Part shown: positions 15,049 through 23,307 of the stretch, piece by piece | Position numbering within the stretch: the stretch's first letter is position 1 | How the letters are laid out: each line of letters starts with the position of its first letter | Source: UBA4720 sp038227135 | GTDB lineage: Bacteria > Gemmatimonadota > Gemmatimonadetes > Gemmatimonadales > Gemmatimonadaceae | Reading direction: 5' to 3' | NCBI GenBank assembly: GCA_038227135.1 | Contig: JBBRQC010000029.1 | Coordinates: forward strand, 1-38,984 | Length of the DNA: 38,984 nucleotides | Position numbers and translations under genes: made by a program | Notes under the pieces: model-generated | Database searches by the model: none | The model's input: the letters and a program-made list of their open reading frames with translations, nothing else | Told to the model about the DNA's origin: nothing

Positions 15049-17880
15049 CTATCTCCCCGTCACCTCCAGTCGCGTGTACACGTAGCGGCCGTTGTAACCA
15101 AAGGGCGAGGCAGGCGGCCAGGGGAAAATGTCGAACCCGTTCCCTTCGTTCATCCGGTCCGGATAAGTGTCGAACAGATTGCGACCGCCGACTGAAAGCT
15201 TGAATCCGCGGGCGGGCGTGAATCCGAGCTCGGCATCGACCAGCCCCTTTCCCTTGTAGTTCTGCACATCGCTGCCGCTGTAGCTGTAAAGCGCCGACGT
15301 GTACTTTCCGTAGTAGGAGTAGCGAGCCATTCCGTTCCACGCCCCTCTCTTGTACAAGCCAGTCACCGTGCTGCGCCAGTCGGGACGCTCCTTGGTGATC
15401 GCGTTCAAGCCACCCTCATCGTATCTGTTGACAAGCGTCACGCCCGTGCCATTGAGCTCCGGCGGCAAGGGGATGTTGTCCTCGTTCGGAATCGTGGTAC
15501 GCGTGATGTTGAACACTGCGTTCAACCCCGCCGTACCGCCGAGCGCGTCCGCCGTGTAGTCGGCCGTGACGTCGAGCCCGCGCGTCCGGGTGTTGATTGC
15601 GTTCGTGAAGTACTGCGCGGTGGTGGCTGGCGATCCAATGTTCCGCAATATCGCCGAGACGCTATCGGTGCCGTCGCCGAGAAATCCGGTGATCGTGATG
15701 CGGTCGTCGATGGCGATATAATAGAAATCGCTGGTGAAGGTGAGGTTCGTCGCCGGAGTGACGGCAAACCCGGCGCTGAAGTTCCTCGACGACTCCGCTT
15801 TGAGCGGACGCGCGCCAAGTGCCCGGGCTTCACGGGAGTTCACGGGAAAGATGCCGATCTCGAACGGAACCGGCTTGCCGGTGGTGGGGTCGGCCTGGAA
15901 ATTCGTGACGACGCTCGAATAAAAGCTCTGGTTCAGCGACGGCGCGCGGAATCCCGTGCTGATCGCGGATCGAAGAGTCAGTCTCTGGGTTGGCTGCAAA
16001 CGCATCGCGAGCTTGCCGGTCAGCTTGTTGCCAAAATCGCTGTAGTGCTCGAACCGCGCGGCGACGTCGGCGAGGAGGCGCGGCACCAGGTCTCCCTCGA
16101 GATCGACGTATGCCCCGACATTGTTCCGGTGGGAGTCCGACGCGTCCGCCGGGCGGAAACCGGGAAAGACTTGTGAGCCAGACGGCGCTATGCTTCCATC
16201 CTGGGCCGGATAAAAGCCGTTGATGTAAGAGGCCGGCTCACCCGCGACGATCTGATAGCGCTCGTTTCTGAACGCCGCGCCGAGTGCAACGTTCACGGGC
16301 GAGGCCAGGCCCATCGCGTACTCGTGGCTCGCATCCAGACTGAGAATCGCTTCGGTGTATTTGAGCTCTCCCGCGAAGAAACTCTTCTTGTTCGGAATCC
16401 CCGGATCATCGGCGTTTCCGAGCACCCCGTCGGCGCCGGGAGCGCACGCGGTAACCAGACACGGGCCAAGCGAGGTGTTGAGGGTGTTGTCCAGATTGTA
16501 TTTGAACCCGTTGTGGCCCACGGTGCCACCCAGATCGTACGACCAGCCGGAGAGCAGTCCACGAACACCACCCGCGCCGGAGAAATCCAACACGTCGGGC
16601 GCAAATTTCGGGAGGAATCCGTTCGGGTAGATCTGGGTCCAGTTGCGTTGGCTCGAAGGAGGCCTGTAATAGCCAAACCCGGCTCCCTGGCGGTAGCTGT
16701 ATCCGCCGAAAGCGTAGAGTCCGGCGGCCGCGTTCGCCGCATCGAATGGAAAATTGGCGCTCGCGAATGTCATCAGATCCTTCGACGCGCCGTCTCCCCA
16801 GTGGTGATCGGGTTCGGGAATCGAGTTGTTTTTCGCCGTGAGGTTGCCGTTGACAACCGCGTCGGCATCTCCGGTCACGAACATGTCCGTCGGATCAGGT
16901 CCGGCGCGATTGGTTGGCTGACGATCCCGATACTCGGCAAACAGGCCCAGCGAGCCGCGTCCGAGCGGAATTCCCCAGCCGCCGTTGACGTCGACGGTGC
17001 GGCCGTCGTGCGGATAAGCTGGTCGTGATCCGCTCGCATCTGGAAGCGCTGCCGGGTTCGGCTCGCTCGTCATGTATTCGCCGAGATCCGCGGTCAGGAA
17101 CGGCGCAAATGCTCCTTCCTTCAGCACGACGTTGACGACGCCGGCGATCGCATCCGATCCATACTGGGCGGCCGCGCCATCTCGAAGAATCTCGATGCGG
17201 TCGATGCCTCCCGATGGAATCGCGTTCATGTCGACGCCGCTCGATCCTGCTCCCTCCCCCGCGCCGTAGTAGTGAACGAGCGCGGTGTGATGCCGCCGCT
17301 TGCCGTTGAGGAGAACGAGAGTGTGATCGGGGCTGAGACCGCGCATCGTGAACGGGCGAACGATCTCGGTAGCGTCGGAAACGCTCTGCCGCGGAAAGTT
17401 CACCGATGGCGCGAGCTGGGCGAGAATCTGCGAAGTCTCGGTGGTACCCTGCGATTTGATCTGTTCGGGGGTGAACACGTCCACAGGGACAGCGAGCTCC
17501 TCGGCGGCGGTGTGTCGCGCGCGGGAGCCAATCACGACTTCGGCGAGCGAGACGGCCGTGTGCCTGACGACGAAATTCTGCTCGACAGCCTGACCGTCCG
17601 GCACAGTTACGTCGACGGTTGGGGTCATGTATCCAAGCCTGCGCACGCGTACGGTATACGTCCCCGATGGAACGCGGGAGATGACGTAATCTCCGTTGTC
17701 TCTGCTCGTCGCGCGGAATCCGCCCGGATCGGCGACGACCAGAGCCTGACCGATCGGCGAACCGGTTGAATCGGCCACGTGCCCGCGAATGGATCCATTC
17801 TGCGCGCGAGCCGCAGCGGGGACGAAAACGAAAGCGAGAAGCACGGGTACGAGCATGATCGACAGCCGAGAGCGTCGCAT
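15049..17880 (-). CDS. TonB-dependent outer-membrane receptor with carboxypeptidase-regulatory-like N-domain
   Basis: A 943-residue outer-membrane transporter. After a signal peptide (MLVPVLLAFVFVPAAARA) there is a carboxypeptidase-regulatory-like domain (GSIRGHVADSTGSPIGQALV to about residue 105). The plug follows, with VPVDVFTPEQIKSQG, FTMRGLSPDHTLVLLNGKRR and IEILRDGAAAQYGSDAIAGV. The rest is a beta-barrel ending RYVYTRLEVTGR, a typical aromatic-containing terminal strand. I start at ATG 17880 with GAGGTG just upstream; a 45-residue upstream extension lacks coding character. The Shine-Dalgarno AGGTG can pair with CACCT at 17895-17899 in a small hairpin. It heads the sugar operon, so its ligand is probably the glycoside processed by the downstream enzymes, but receptors of this type also import siderophores or cobalamin. 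Confidence 0.93.
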   Translation of the reverse strand: MRRSRLSIMLVPVLLAFVFVPAAARAQNGSIRGHVADSTGSPIGQALVVADPGGFRATSRDNGDYVISRVPSGTYTVRVRRLGYMTPTVDVTVPDGQAVEQNFVVRHTAVSLAEVVIGSRARHTAAEELAVPVDVFTPEQIKSQGTTETSQILAQLAPSVNFPRQSVSDATEIVRPFTMRGLSPDHTLVLLNGKRRHHTALVHYYGAGEGAGSSGVDMNAIPSGGIDRIEILRDGAAAQYGSDAIAGVVNVVLKEGAFAPFLTADLGEYMTSEPNPAALPDASGSRPAYPHDGRTVDVNGGWGIPLGRGSLGLFAEYRDRQPTNRAGPDPTDMFVTGDADAVVNGNLTAKNNSIPEPDHHWGDGASKDLMTFASANFPFDAANAAAGLYAFGGYSYRQGAGFGYYRPPSSQRNWTQIYPNGFLPKFAPDVLDFSGAGGVRGLLSGWSYDLGGTVGHNGFKYNLDNTLNTSLGPCLVTACAPGADGVLGNADDPGIPNKKSFFAGELKYTEAILSLDASHEYAMGLASPVNVALGAAFRNERYQIVAGEPASYINGFYPAQDGSIAPSGSQVFPGFRPADASDSHRNNVGAYVDLEGDLVPRLLADVAARFEHYSDFGNKLTGKLAMRLQPTQRLTLRSAISTGFRAPSLNQSFYSSVVTNFQADPTTGKPVPFEIGIFPVNSREARALGARPLKAESSRNFSAGFAVTPATNLTFTSDFYYIAIDDRITITGFLGDGTDSVSAILRNIGSPATTAQYFTNAINTRTRGLDVTADYTADALGGTAGLNAVFNITRTTIPNEDNIPLPPELNGTGVTLVNRYDEGGLNAITKERPDWRSTVTGLYKRGAWNGMARYSYYGKYTSALYSYSGSDVQNYKGKGLVDAELGFTPARGFKLSVGGRNLFDTYPDRMNEGNGFDIFPWPPASPFGYNGRYVYTRLEVTGR

Positions 17881-17977
17881 TGGCACCTCGTGGCAGGTGA
17901 GGATTGTCGCTGACGCGAAATACTTACGGCTTTCTGAAGTCCTCTGCAAGTTAGAAAGACTCGCGATGGAGGATTCG
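17881..17977. promoter_or_regulatory. Divergent intergenic region, TonB receptor / SnoaL-like lipoprotein
   Basis: This 97-base gap lies between divergently transcribed genes and should carry both promoters. I noticed two inverted repeats, CACCT/AGGTG at 17884-17899 and CTTTCT/AGAAAG within about 17932-17960, but no convincing promoter hexamers. Confidence 0.35.
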
Positions 17978-18448
17978 ATGCGGATATCGTCGTATTTGGC
18001 AGCAGGTGTTTTCACTTTTGTAGCTGCCGCCTGCGCCGTTCAGCAAAAGGCGCCAGCGGGGAGCGGAAAGTCAGTCGCCGAGGCATACGTGCATGCATGG
18101 AACAAGCACGACTTCGCGGCGATGGACACAATTCTGGCGTCCGATGCACTGCACGAGGACATCGCGCAGAATGTTCACGCGAAGGGCGTTGCGGCCATCA
18201 AGGAATTCATGCGGCAGGACATTGCCAGCGAGCCGGATCTGAAATGGCAGACGACCAACGTGGTCGAAGATGGCCGCTTCGTCGCATTCGAGTGGACGTG
18301 GACGAGTACCTACACCGGTCCCGACGCCACGGGGAAAACGGTCACGAATAAAAAGCTTTCTGGTCGAGGTACGTCGTTCGTCGAAATCGAGAATGGAAAG
18401 ATCAAGCGCTTTACCGACTACTACGACATGGGGAGCTACTTCCGGTAG
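17978..18448 (+). CDS. SnoaL-like (NTF2-fold) lipoprotein
   Basis: A 156-residue exported protein with a SnoaL-like polyketide cyclase/NTF2 fold. The signal ends in a lipobox-like FVAAAC, placing Cys19 at the mature N-terminus. The domain begins SVAEAYVHAWNKHDFAAMD and continues with GVAAIKEFMRQ, FEWTWTSTYTG and the closing IENGKIKRFTDYYDMGSYF, all usual for small ester-cyclase-like proteins. I choose ATG 17978 because GGAGG lies five bases before it; the ATG at 17966 and longer options lack such a site. It is divergent from the TonB receptor and its stop lies four bases from the convergent Omp85-like gene. The ligand or reaction cannot be predicted from this fold. Confidence 0.88.
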   Translation: MRISSYLAAGVFTFVAAACAVQQKAPAGSGKSVAEAYVHAWNKHDFAAMDTILASDALHEDIAQNVHAKGVAAIKEFMRQDIASEPDLKWQTTNVVEDGRFVAFEWTWTSTYTGPDATGKTVTNKKLSGRGTSFVEIENGKIKRFTDYYDMGSYFR

Positions 18449-18452
18449 GGCG

Positions 18453-20105
18453 CTAGTACAGTCCGCTCTTCTCGCGATGGCGGCTCGTCTCGAGCCAGGG
18501 AACTATAGTGATGCTGAAGCGAGGCGTACGGGTAGCGCCGGCGGGTGCCACAACCGGAATTCCGTAATCGAGGCGGATGGTCGCCGCACCAGGGCGTCGA
18601 GGCACCAGGGCCAAGCCGAGTCCGGCCACGGCGACTGTGAAGGCTTCGGAGGAGTTGGCGTTGTACGCCGGATCCCATCGCCTGGAGGCGGCGCCGAATA
18701 TCGACGCGTCGAGCTCCTCGGACCCGAAGGACTTGACATGCCTTGTCCGCTCCAGAGACAGCGAAAGTGCGGACTCGGCAAGCCGCGCCCGTTTGGGTAC
18801 GAAAGCCAGAGCGCGGTCATAGATGCCGAGCGCTCGCACGTCTGGATCGGGGTCCGTGAGCTGCTCCCCAGCAATCGAAAGCCGCCACACTCCGTTACCG
18901 GCAGCTCGCTCGGCCGATATTGCCGCCCGGGTACGGCTCGACTGCCACTGGCCGGCGCGGCTATAGCCGGACGCCCAGATGTCGCCCACGATTCGGCTGC
19001 GACGTGTCGGCAGCCATTCGCGCCCAAGCCAGCCGTCGTAATGCGTCATGAAATTAGCGTGGCCGAGCTCGGTGGGTCCGGTTGTATCGCGCGACACAAC
19101 CGAGCCTCTTCCCATGCCAACAAGCAGCTCGCCTTCCAGCGCACGAGGAACATCGACTACGGCACCTCCGGGAACGAGCCACGTCAGTGTGTCGTAGAGG
19201 GCTGACACCACCGATGCCCCAAGCTGAGGCCCTGTGAAGTGCCGATCGATCCGAATCGGGCCGACGACATCTGCGTTCTGGGCCGCGACCAGCGAAGTGT
19301 TCTCGATTTCCGCCCCAGCCAGAAGATAGAGCGCGTGAGCACTGCGGCGCGGCGTCATGCGAACACCACCGAGGAGCTCAGCGCCAGTGCGCTCGAAATT
19401 GCCGGAGAGCGCGTTCGTGGGCTCGTACTGCTGATCGTAGAGATCGAGCTCACCACGCCACCTGTCGGTCACAGTCGCCTGCCGGCGAGCGAGGGAGACA
19501 GACCGGGCAGAACCATCCGAGTATTGATGGAACTGAATGCGCGTCGTCATGCCCGTACCAAATCCAAACGCATCGGACGCGGTGACCCCCGCTCCCAGCG
19601 TGCCATTTCGCGAGGCGAGGTCGATGCCTACCGTGCGACCGGTTCCCATCAGGTTCCGCTCGGTCAGCCCTATTCGGGGAGAGCTGGAAGTGCCTCGGAT
19701 ATCGGGTCGCGTCGTCCATGAATCGCGTGTAACCACGGTCAACGCGAGCACTTCCCCGGTTGGCGTTGCACACTGGCGCGCTTCGACGCGCGCATATTCG
19801 AGAAACGCAAGCCTGCGCAGCCGCCTCAGGGATTCCGCAACGCGGAGCGTATCCACAGTGTCGCCGGGAGCGAACAGTAGCTCCCGTCGAATTACATCGG
19901 GCCGCGTGCGGACGTGGATTTTCCCGACCAGACTCGCGAACCTGCCGAGCTCGGGCTTTGCCGTCTCGACGAGCACCGAGTCAATCCGGTGCCCGGCTAC
20001 TGGGGCGAGCGTCACCTCGGACTTGAGGACCGAGCACTGCGGCGGAGCCTGACCAGATAACACGACAGGAGCTACGGCCGCGGCGAGTGTCAGGAAGAAG
20101 CGCAT
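18453..20105 (-). CDS. Omp85-like outer-membrane protein with a single POTRA-type domain
   Basis: A 550-residue predicted outer-membrane protein. The signal peptide is MRFFLTLAAAVAPVVLSG. Residues about 35-130 look like one POTRA domain of the BamA type, including IRRELLFAPGDTVDTLRVAE and LRRLRRLAFLEYARVE. This is followed by the Omp85 hallmark RNLMGTGRTVGID and a region of alternating polar and hydrophobic residues consistent with a beta-barrel. BamA has five POTRA domains and about 800 residues, so this is a minimal relative, not the essential assembly factor. The start is ambiguous: ATG 20105 gives a clean signal peptide, while ATG 20141 would add a basic n-region (KGLRRIVRS); neither has a strong ribosome site. 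Function is unknown. Confidence 0.8.
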   Translation of the reverse strand: MRFFLTLAAAVAPVVLSGQAPPQCSVLKSEVTLAPVAGHRIDSVLVETAKPELGRFASLVGKIHVRTRPDVIRRELLFAPGDTVDTLRVAESLRRLRRLAFLEYARVEARQCATPTGEVLALTVVTRDSWTTRPDIRGTSSSPRIGLTERNLMGTGRTVGIDLASRNGTLGAGVTASDAFGFGTGMTTRIQFHQYSDGSARSVSLARRQATVTDRWRGELDLYDQQYEPTNALSGNFERTGAELLGGVRMTPRRSAHALYLLAGAEIENTSLVAAQNADVVGPIRIDRHFTGPQLGASVVSALYDTLTWLVPGGAVVDVPRALEGELLVGMGRGSVVSRDTTGPTELGHANFMTHYDGWLGREWLPTRRSRIVGDIWASGYSRAGQWQSSRTRAAISAERAAGNGVWRLSIAGEQLTDPDPDVRALGIYDRALAFVPKRARLAESALSLSLERTRHVKSFGSEELDASIFGAASRRWDPAYNANSSEAFTVAVAGLGLALVPRRPGAATIRLDYGIPVVAPAGATRTPRFSITIVPWLETSRHREKSGLY

Positions 20106-20262
20106 TGACCGGACTATACGCCGCAAACCTTTCAGGACCATGACGATAGCATGACGATCGCGTCTCGAAACGAATCCGCCATAAGAACCTGAGCCGGAAA
20201 TGAGTGGCCAATCGCCGTTCACGATCGTCCTGTTGGTGAATCTCTCACAGTGATTGGGGTCT
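20106..20262. promoter_or_regulatory. Divergent intergenic region, Omp85-like / OmpA-family lipoprotein
   Basis: This 157-base gap separates two divergent envelope genes and should contain both promoters. I see no strong hexamer pair or operator. The minus-strand reading frame stays open through it, but its predicted sequence is low-complexity alanine and I treat it as non-coding. Confidence 0.35.
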
Positions 20263-20835
20263 ATGCGCTCTAGAATCATCGCTACCATATCTCTCCTTGC
20301 CGTGGGCTCCGTCGCCACCGGCTGCTCCAGAAACAAACCAGCGGCCAGCGCGCCGACGCCGGCTACCTCCGCGGCGGCCGCAGACGCCGCCGCAATGGAA
20401 GCAGCGAGACTGCGCGAAGAGTCGGATCGCGCGGCGGCCGCAGCCAAAGCCGAGTCCGAGCGTGCCGCGGCTTCGCGCGCTCAGGTGCAGAGTACGTTGA
20501 CGACGCCGGTTCGGTTCGAGTTCGATCGCTCCGTGCTGAGCGACGACGCGCTGCAGCTACTCGATGCGAAAGTCGCAGCACTCCAGGCCAACCCATCTAT
20601 ACGCGTCCGCATTGAAGGAAACGCCGATGACAGCGGCTCGGATGAGTACAACATGGCGCTCAGTCAGAAGCGTGCTGGAATCGCGCAGCGGTATCTTACG
20701 GAGCGCGGCGTAGATGCTTCGAGGCTGCAGATCGTGAGCTTCGGCGAAGAAAAGCCGACTTGCACTGCGAATCGTGACGAGCCGTGTCGCGCGCAGAATC
20801 GCCGCGATGAGTTCGTGGTCCTTTCGGGACTCTAG
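20263..20835 (+). CDS. OmpA/Pal-family peptidoglycan-associated lipoprotein
   Basis: A 190-residue lipoprotein with signal sequence RIIATISLLAVGSVATGC, the Cys being the likely lipidation site. Residues about 25-75 form an Ala/Glu/Arg-rich helical segment (EAARLREESDRAAAAAKAES), and the C-terminal OmpA-like domain binds peptidoglycan. The domain shows VRFEFDRSVLSDDALQLLD, RIEGNADDSGSDEYNMALSQ and KRAGIAQRYLTERGV; the usual GHTDERG is replaced by GNADDSG, but the Asp and Arg contacts appear to remain. ATG 20263 is chosen, with GGGG upstream. It resembles Pal but is not beside tolB or tolA here, so it may be a paralogue. A terminator follows immediately. Confidence 0.9.
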   Translation: MRSRIIATISLLAVGSVATGCSRNKPAASAPTPATSAAAADAAAMEAARLREESDRAAAAAKAESERAAASRAQVQSTLTTPVRFEFDRSVLSDDALQLLDAKVAALQANPSIRVRIEGNADDSGSDEYNMALSQKRAGIAQRYLTERGVDASRLQIVSFGEEKPTCTANRDEPCRAQNRRDEFVVLSGL

Positions 20836-20854
20836 CTCCCTCTGGAAAAAAAGA

Positions 20855-20885
20855 AGGCCGCACCCGGCTGGGTGCGGCGGTTTTT
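20855..20885 (+). terminator. Bidirectional Rho-independent terminator
   Basis: A 9-bp perfect stem (GCCGCACCC with GGGTGCGGC, tetraloop GGCT) is followed by GGTTTTT on the plus strand. On the minus strand the stem is followed by CTTCTTTTTTT. It sits between the convergent OmpA-family gene and the small minus-strand gene ending at 20916 and can serve both. Confidence 0.88.
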
Positions 20886-20915
20886 CGTGTAGTGATGCGA
20901 TGACCGAACCTTCGA

Positions 20916-21152
20916 CTACCTGGTGAAGCGTCCGAACAAAGCGCTCCAGCCCTTCGAGCTCGTCAACCACGATTGTTCGTTAGCCGCGCGAAGTCTGGCC
21001 TCAGTCAAGCCGATCGTCCGCCGAGTGCGCGGTTTGGTGCCGGTATCGGCCTCGTTGATCTTGACGAGCGTTTGCTCCTTCTTGAGTGGCGTTGCGATCG
21101 TGTCCCGTTTGGCCCGTGAACCGAACAGTTTGTTCCTGAGATTTGTCATCAT
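20916..21152 (-). CDS. Small basic hypothetical protein
   Basis: A predicted 78-residue protein beginning MMTNLRNKLFGSRAKRD, rich in Lys, Arg, Thr and Ala, and ending in an aromatic-containing segment (WLTSSKGWSALFGRF). No signal peptide, membrane segment or known domain is visible. Codon usage has the GC-rich third positions of its neighbours, and the gene ends shortly before a good bidirectional terminator, both of which favour coding. The start is one of two adjacent ATGs, with only a weak AGG upstream. A longer in-frame extension to 21305 looks non-coding. A plus-strand frame over the same bases exists but is less protein-like. Confidence 0.5.
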   Translation of the reverse strand: MMTNLRNKLFGSRAKRDTIATPLKKEQTLVKINEADTGTKPRTRRTIGLTEARLRAANEQSWLTSSKGWSALFGRFTR

Positions 21153-21391
21153 AGCTGAGCCTGGTGGTTGGTTGTCAGGCGGATTGAGGATTCTTCCACG
21201 AGCGCCTGGGCGAAAGGAAAGGCGTCGCCAGTAGCGCCGAGATCGCCTCGCAGTCGAGGCAGATCGGAAGTGCGGGCTGGTGGGAAAGTCCCGCACATGA
21301 TTCACTTGATAGACTACGTGTAATCTATGTGCTTTGTGTCGAGCTAATGATCCAAAACTCGATTCGCGATTTACCCTTCTGACTCCCTAAG

Positions 21392-21465
21392 TAGCTGGGG
21401 GGAGACTCGAACTCCCGACCCCGGCATTATGAGTGCCGTGCTCTAACCAGCTGAGCTACCCAGCC
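21392..21465 (-). tRNA. tRNA-Met (elongator, anticodon CAT)
   Basis: A 74-base cloverleaf. The acceptor stem is GGCTGGG with CCCAGCT (one G-U pair), the D arm GCTCAGCTGGTTAGAGC, the anticodon stem CGGCA/TGCCG with loop CTCATAA, and the T arm GGGAGTTCGAGTCTCCC. The pattern AGAGCAC..ACTCATAAT..GGGGTC is that of elongator tRNA-Met rather than the CAT-anticodon isoleucine tRNA. CCA is not encoded. It lies 105 bases after the initiator tRNA gene on the same strand. Confidence 0.9.
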
Positions 21466-21570
21466 ATGCCACTAATCTGCTTGAGATCCACGCCGCGCTG
21501 AAGGCCCGACTCGAGGCTTACTGACACAAACGGCCAGCCCTCTCGGACCGGCCGCGTATGATCGAACATA

Positions 21571-21644
<74 letters not shown>

Positions 21645-21662
21645 ATAAGGAGTGAAACCTAA

Positions 21663-21962
21663 TCATCGAGGTTTGTCGCCGGAAGTGCTCGGAACGTCGC
21701 CAAACCGATAAAGAATCTCTTTATCGCCGCGAACCATCCCGAATTCCTCGCGCGCGAGTCGCTCCATCGTCGCGCTGTCGCTCTTCACGAGCTTAAGGTA
21801 GCGCGCGAGCGAATCCACTTGATGCTGCAGCGAGTCTACCTCGCGCGTCATTTTTCTCGTGCGACTACTCAGCACGTACAGATCCCTGGTGCTGTACTCT
21901 CCACCCTGCACCGCGAAATACACGGCCACCGCGATGAGAGCCCACCAGATGATTCGTTTCAT
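21663..21962 (-). CDS. ftsB: Septum formation initiator, FtsB/DivIC family
   Basis: A 99-residue bitopic membrane protein. A short cytoplasmic Met-Lys-Arg is followed by one membrane helix (IIWWALIAVAVYFAV) and then a coiled coil (RKMTREVDSLQHQVDSLARYLKLVKSD, given here as two overlapping heptad stretches). The family C-terminal signature ERLAREEFGMVRGDKEILYRF is present. FtsB/DivIC acts with FtsL and FtsQ/DivIB to activate septal wall synthesis. It lies 44 bases after eno, the same eno-ftsB order seen in many proteobacteria, which supports the assignment. Confidence 0.92.
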   Translation of the reverse strand: MKRIIWWALIAVAVYFAVQGGEYSTRDLYVLSSRTRKMTREVDSLQHQVDSLARYLKLVKSDSATMERLAREEFGMVRGDKEILYRFGDVPSTSGDKPR

Positions 21963-22006
21963 TGCACGCTACTGACTCTCGCGACGTCCGCCGAGCAACC
22001 GGACGA

Positions 22007-23287
22007 CTACAACCCGTATATCGACCCGCCCGGATATTCCGCCGCCGCTCCGAGCTGTTCCTCGATGCGAAGCAGCTGGTTGTACTTGGCGACACGGTCG
22101 GTTCGGCTCGCCGACCCGGTCTTGATCTGACCCGCTCCCGTGGCGACGGCGAGGTCGGCAATAAATGTGTCTTCGGTCTCTCCCGAGCGGTGCGAGATGA
22201 TCGACTGGTACCCGTTCGCGCGCGCCATCTCGATCGCCTCCAGCGTTTCGGTGAGCGTGCCGATCTGATTCAGCTTGATCAGGATTGCGTTCGCGACATC
22301 GGACTCGATCCCGCGAGCAAGCCGCTCGGTATTGGTGACGAACAGGTCGTCTCCCACCAGCTGAACCCGATCCCCGAGCGCAGCGGTGATTTTCGCCCAC
22401 CCGTCCCAATCGTCCTCCGCGAGTCCATCCTCAATGGACACGATCGGATACTCGTCGAGCCATTTCCGATAGAGCTCGATCATTCCGTCAGAGTCGAGAC
22501 TTCCCGCGCCGCTCTTCTTGAACGTGTAAGTCCCGTTCTTGAAGATCTCGGAAGCGGCGGGGTCGAGTGCAATCGCGATCTCGCGCCCGGGCGCGTATCC
22601 CGCCGATTCGATCGCTTCGACGACGACGCGCAACGCTTCCTCGTCGTTTTTCAGGTCCGGAGCAAATCCGCCCTCGTCACCGACTCCGGTGGACAGCTTC
22701 CGCTTCACCAGCACTTTCTTCAGCGCATGAAAGACTTCCGTGCCCATGCGCAGCGCCTCACGAAAGCTCGTCGCGCCGATCGGGACTATCATATACTCCT
22801 GGAAGTCGACCGTGTTTGTCGCGTGCGCGCCGCCATTCAGGATGTTCATCATCGGGACAGGCATCGTCCGCGCCATGGGCCCACCCAGGTAGCGGTATAG
22901 CGGCAACCCGAGATCCTGCGCCGCGGCGCGCGCCGATGCCATCGACACCGCGAGGATCGCGTTCGCGCCCAGCTTTCCCTTGTTGTCGGTTCCGTCAAGC
23001 TCGATCATCGTCCGGTCGATGAGCATCTGATCGCTGGCGGAAAGTCCATTCAGCGCGGGAGCTATCCGCTCCTCCACGCTCTGCACCGCCTGCTCCACTC
23101 CCTTCCCCAGATACCGCTCGGCGTCTCCATCGCGCAGCTCGAGCGCCTCGTGCTCGCCAGTGGAAGCTCCGCTCGGGACGGCGGCGCGTCCGACCGCTCC
23201 GCTGGTCAGTGTCACATCGGCTTCGATGGTTGGATTTCCGCGGCTGTCCAGAATCTCGCGCGCTTTGATGTCTGCTATGGTCGACAT
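22007..23287 (-). CDS. eno: Enolase
   Basis: A 426-residue phosphopyruvate hydratase converting 2-phosphoglycerate to phosphoenolpyruvate in glycolysis. The full set of family motifs is visible: ILDSRGNPTIEADV at the N-terminus, GGAHATNTVDFQEYM, SIEDGLAEDDWDGW, GDDLFVTN with metal-binding acidic residues, LIKLNQIGTLTETLEAI with the catalytic Lys, and SHRSGETEDTFIADLAV. The length is normal and I see no unusual substitutions. It starts 20 bases after plsC and is followed by ftsB after 44 bases, so it is part of the long minus-strand run. Confidence 0.98.
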   Translation of the reverse strand: MSTIADIKAREILDSRGNPTIEADVTLTSGAVGRAAVPSGASTGEHEALELRDGDAERYLGKGVEQAVQSVEERIAPALNGLSASDQMLIDRTMIELDGTDNKGKLGANAILAVSMASARAAAQDLGLPLYRYLGGPMARTMPVPMMNILNGGAHATNTVDFQEYMIVPIGATSFREALRMGTEVFHALKKVLVKRKLSTGVGDEGGFAPDLKNDEEALRVVVEAIESAGYAPGREIAIALDPAASEIFKNGTYTFKKSGAGSLDSDGMIELYRKWLDEYPIVSIEDGLAEDDWDGWAKITAALGDRVQLVGDDLFVTNTERLARGIESDVANAILIKLNQIGTLTETLEAIEMARANGYQSIISHRSGETEDTFIADLAVATGAGQIKTGSASRTDRVAKYNQLLRIEEQLGAAAEYPGGSIYGL

Positions 23288-23307
23288 TTTCTGTAGTTGA
23301 TTCGCTG

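Noticed and set aside
20142..20447. N-terminal extension of the Omp85-like protein
   Set aside because: It is low-complexity alanine antisense to the OmpA-family gene, and a signal peptide starts later.
21392..21465. Isoleucine tRNA with modified CAT anticodon
   Set aside because: Arm sequences match the elongator methionine pattern better than the known isoleucine CAT tRNA.
21962..22900. 312-codon plus-strand frame
   Set aside because: It is antisense to enolase, whose motifs are complete on the minus strand.
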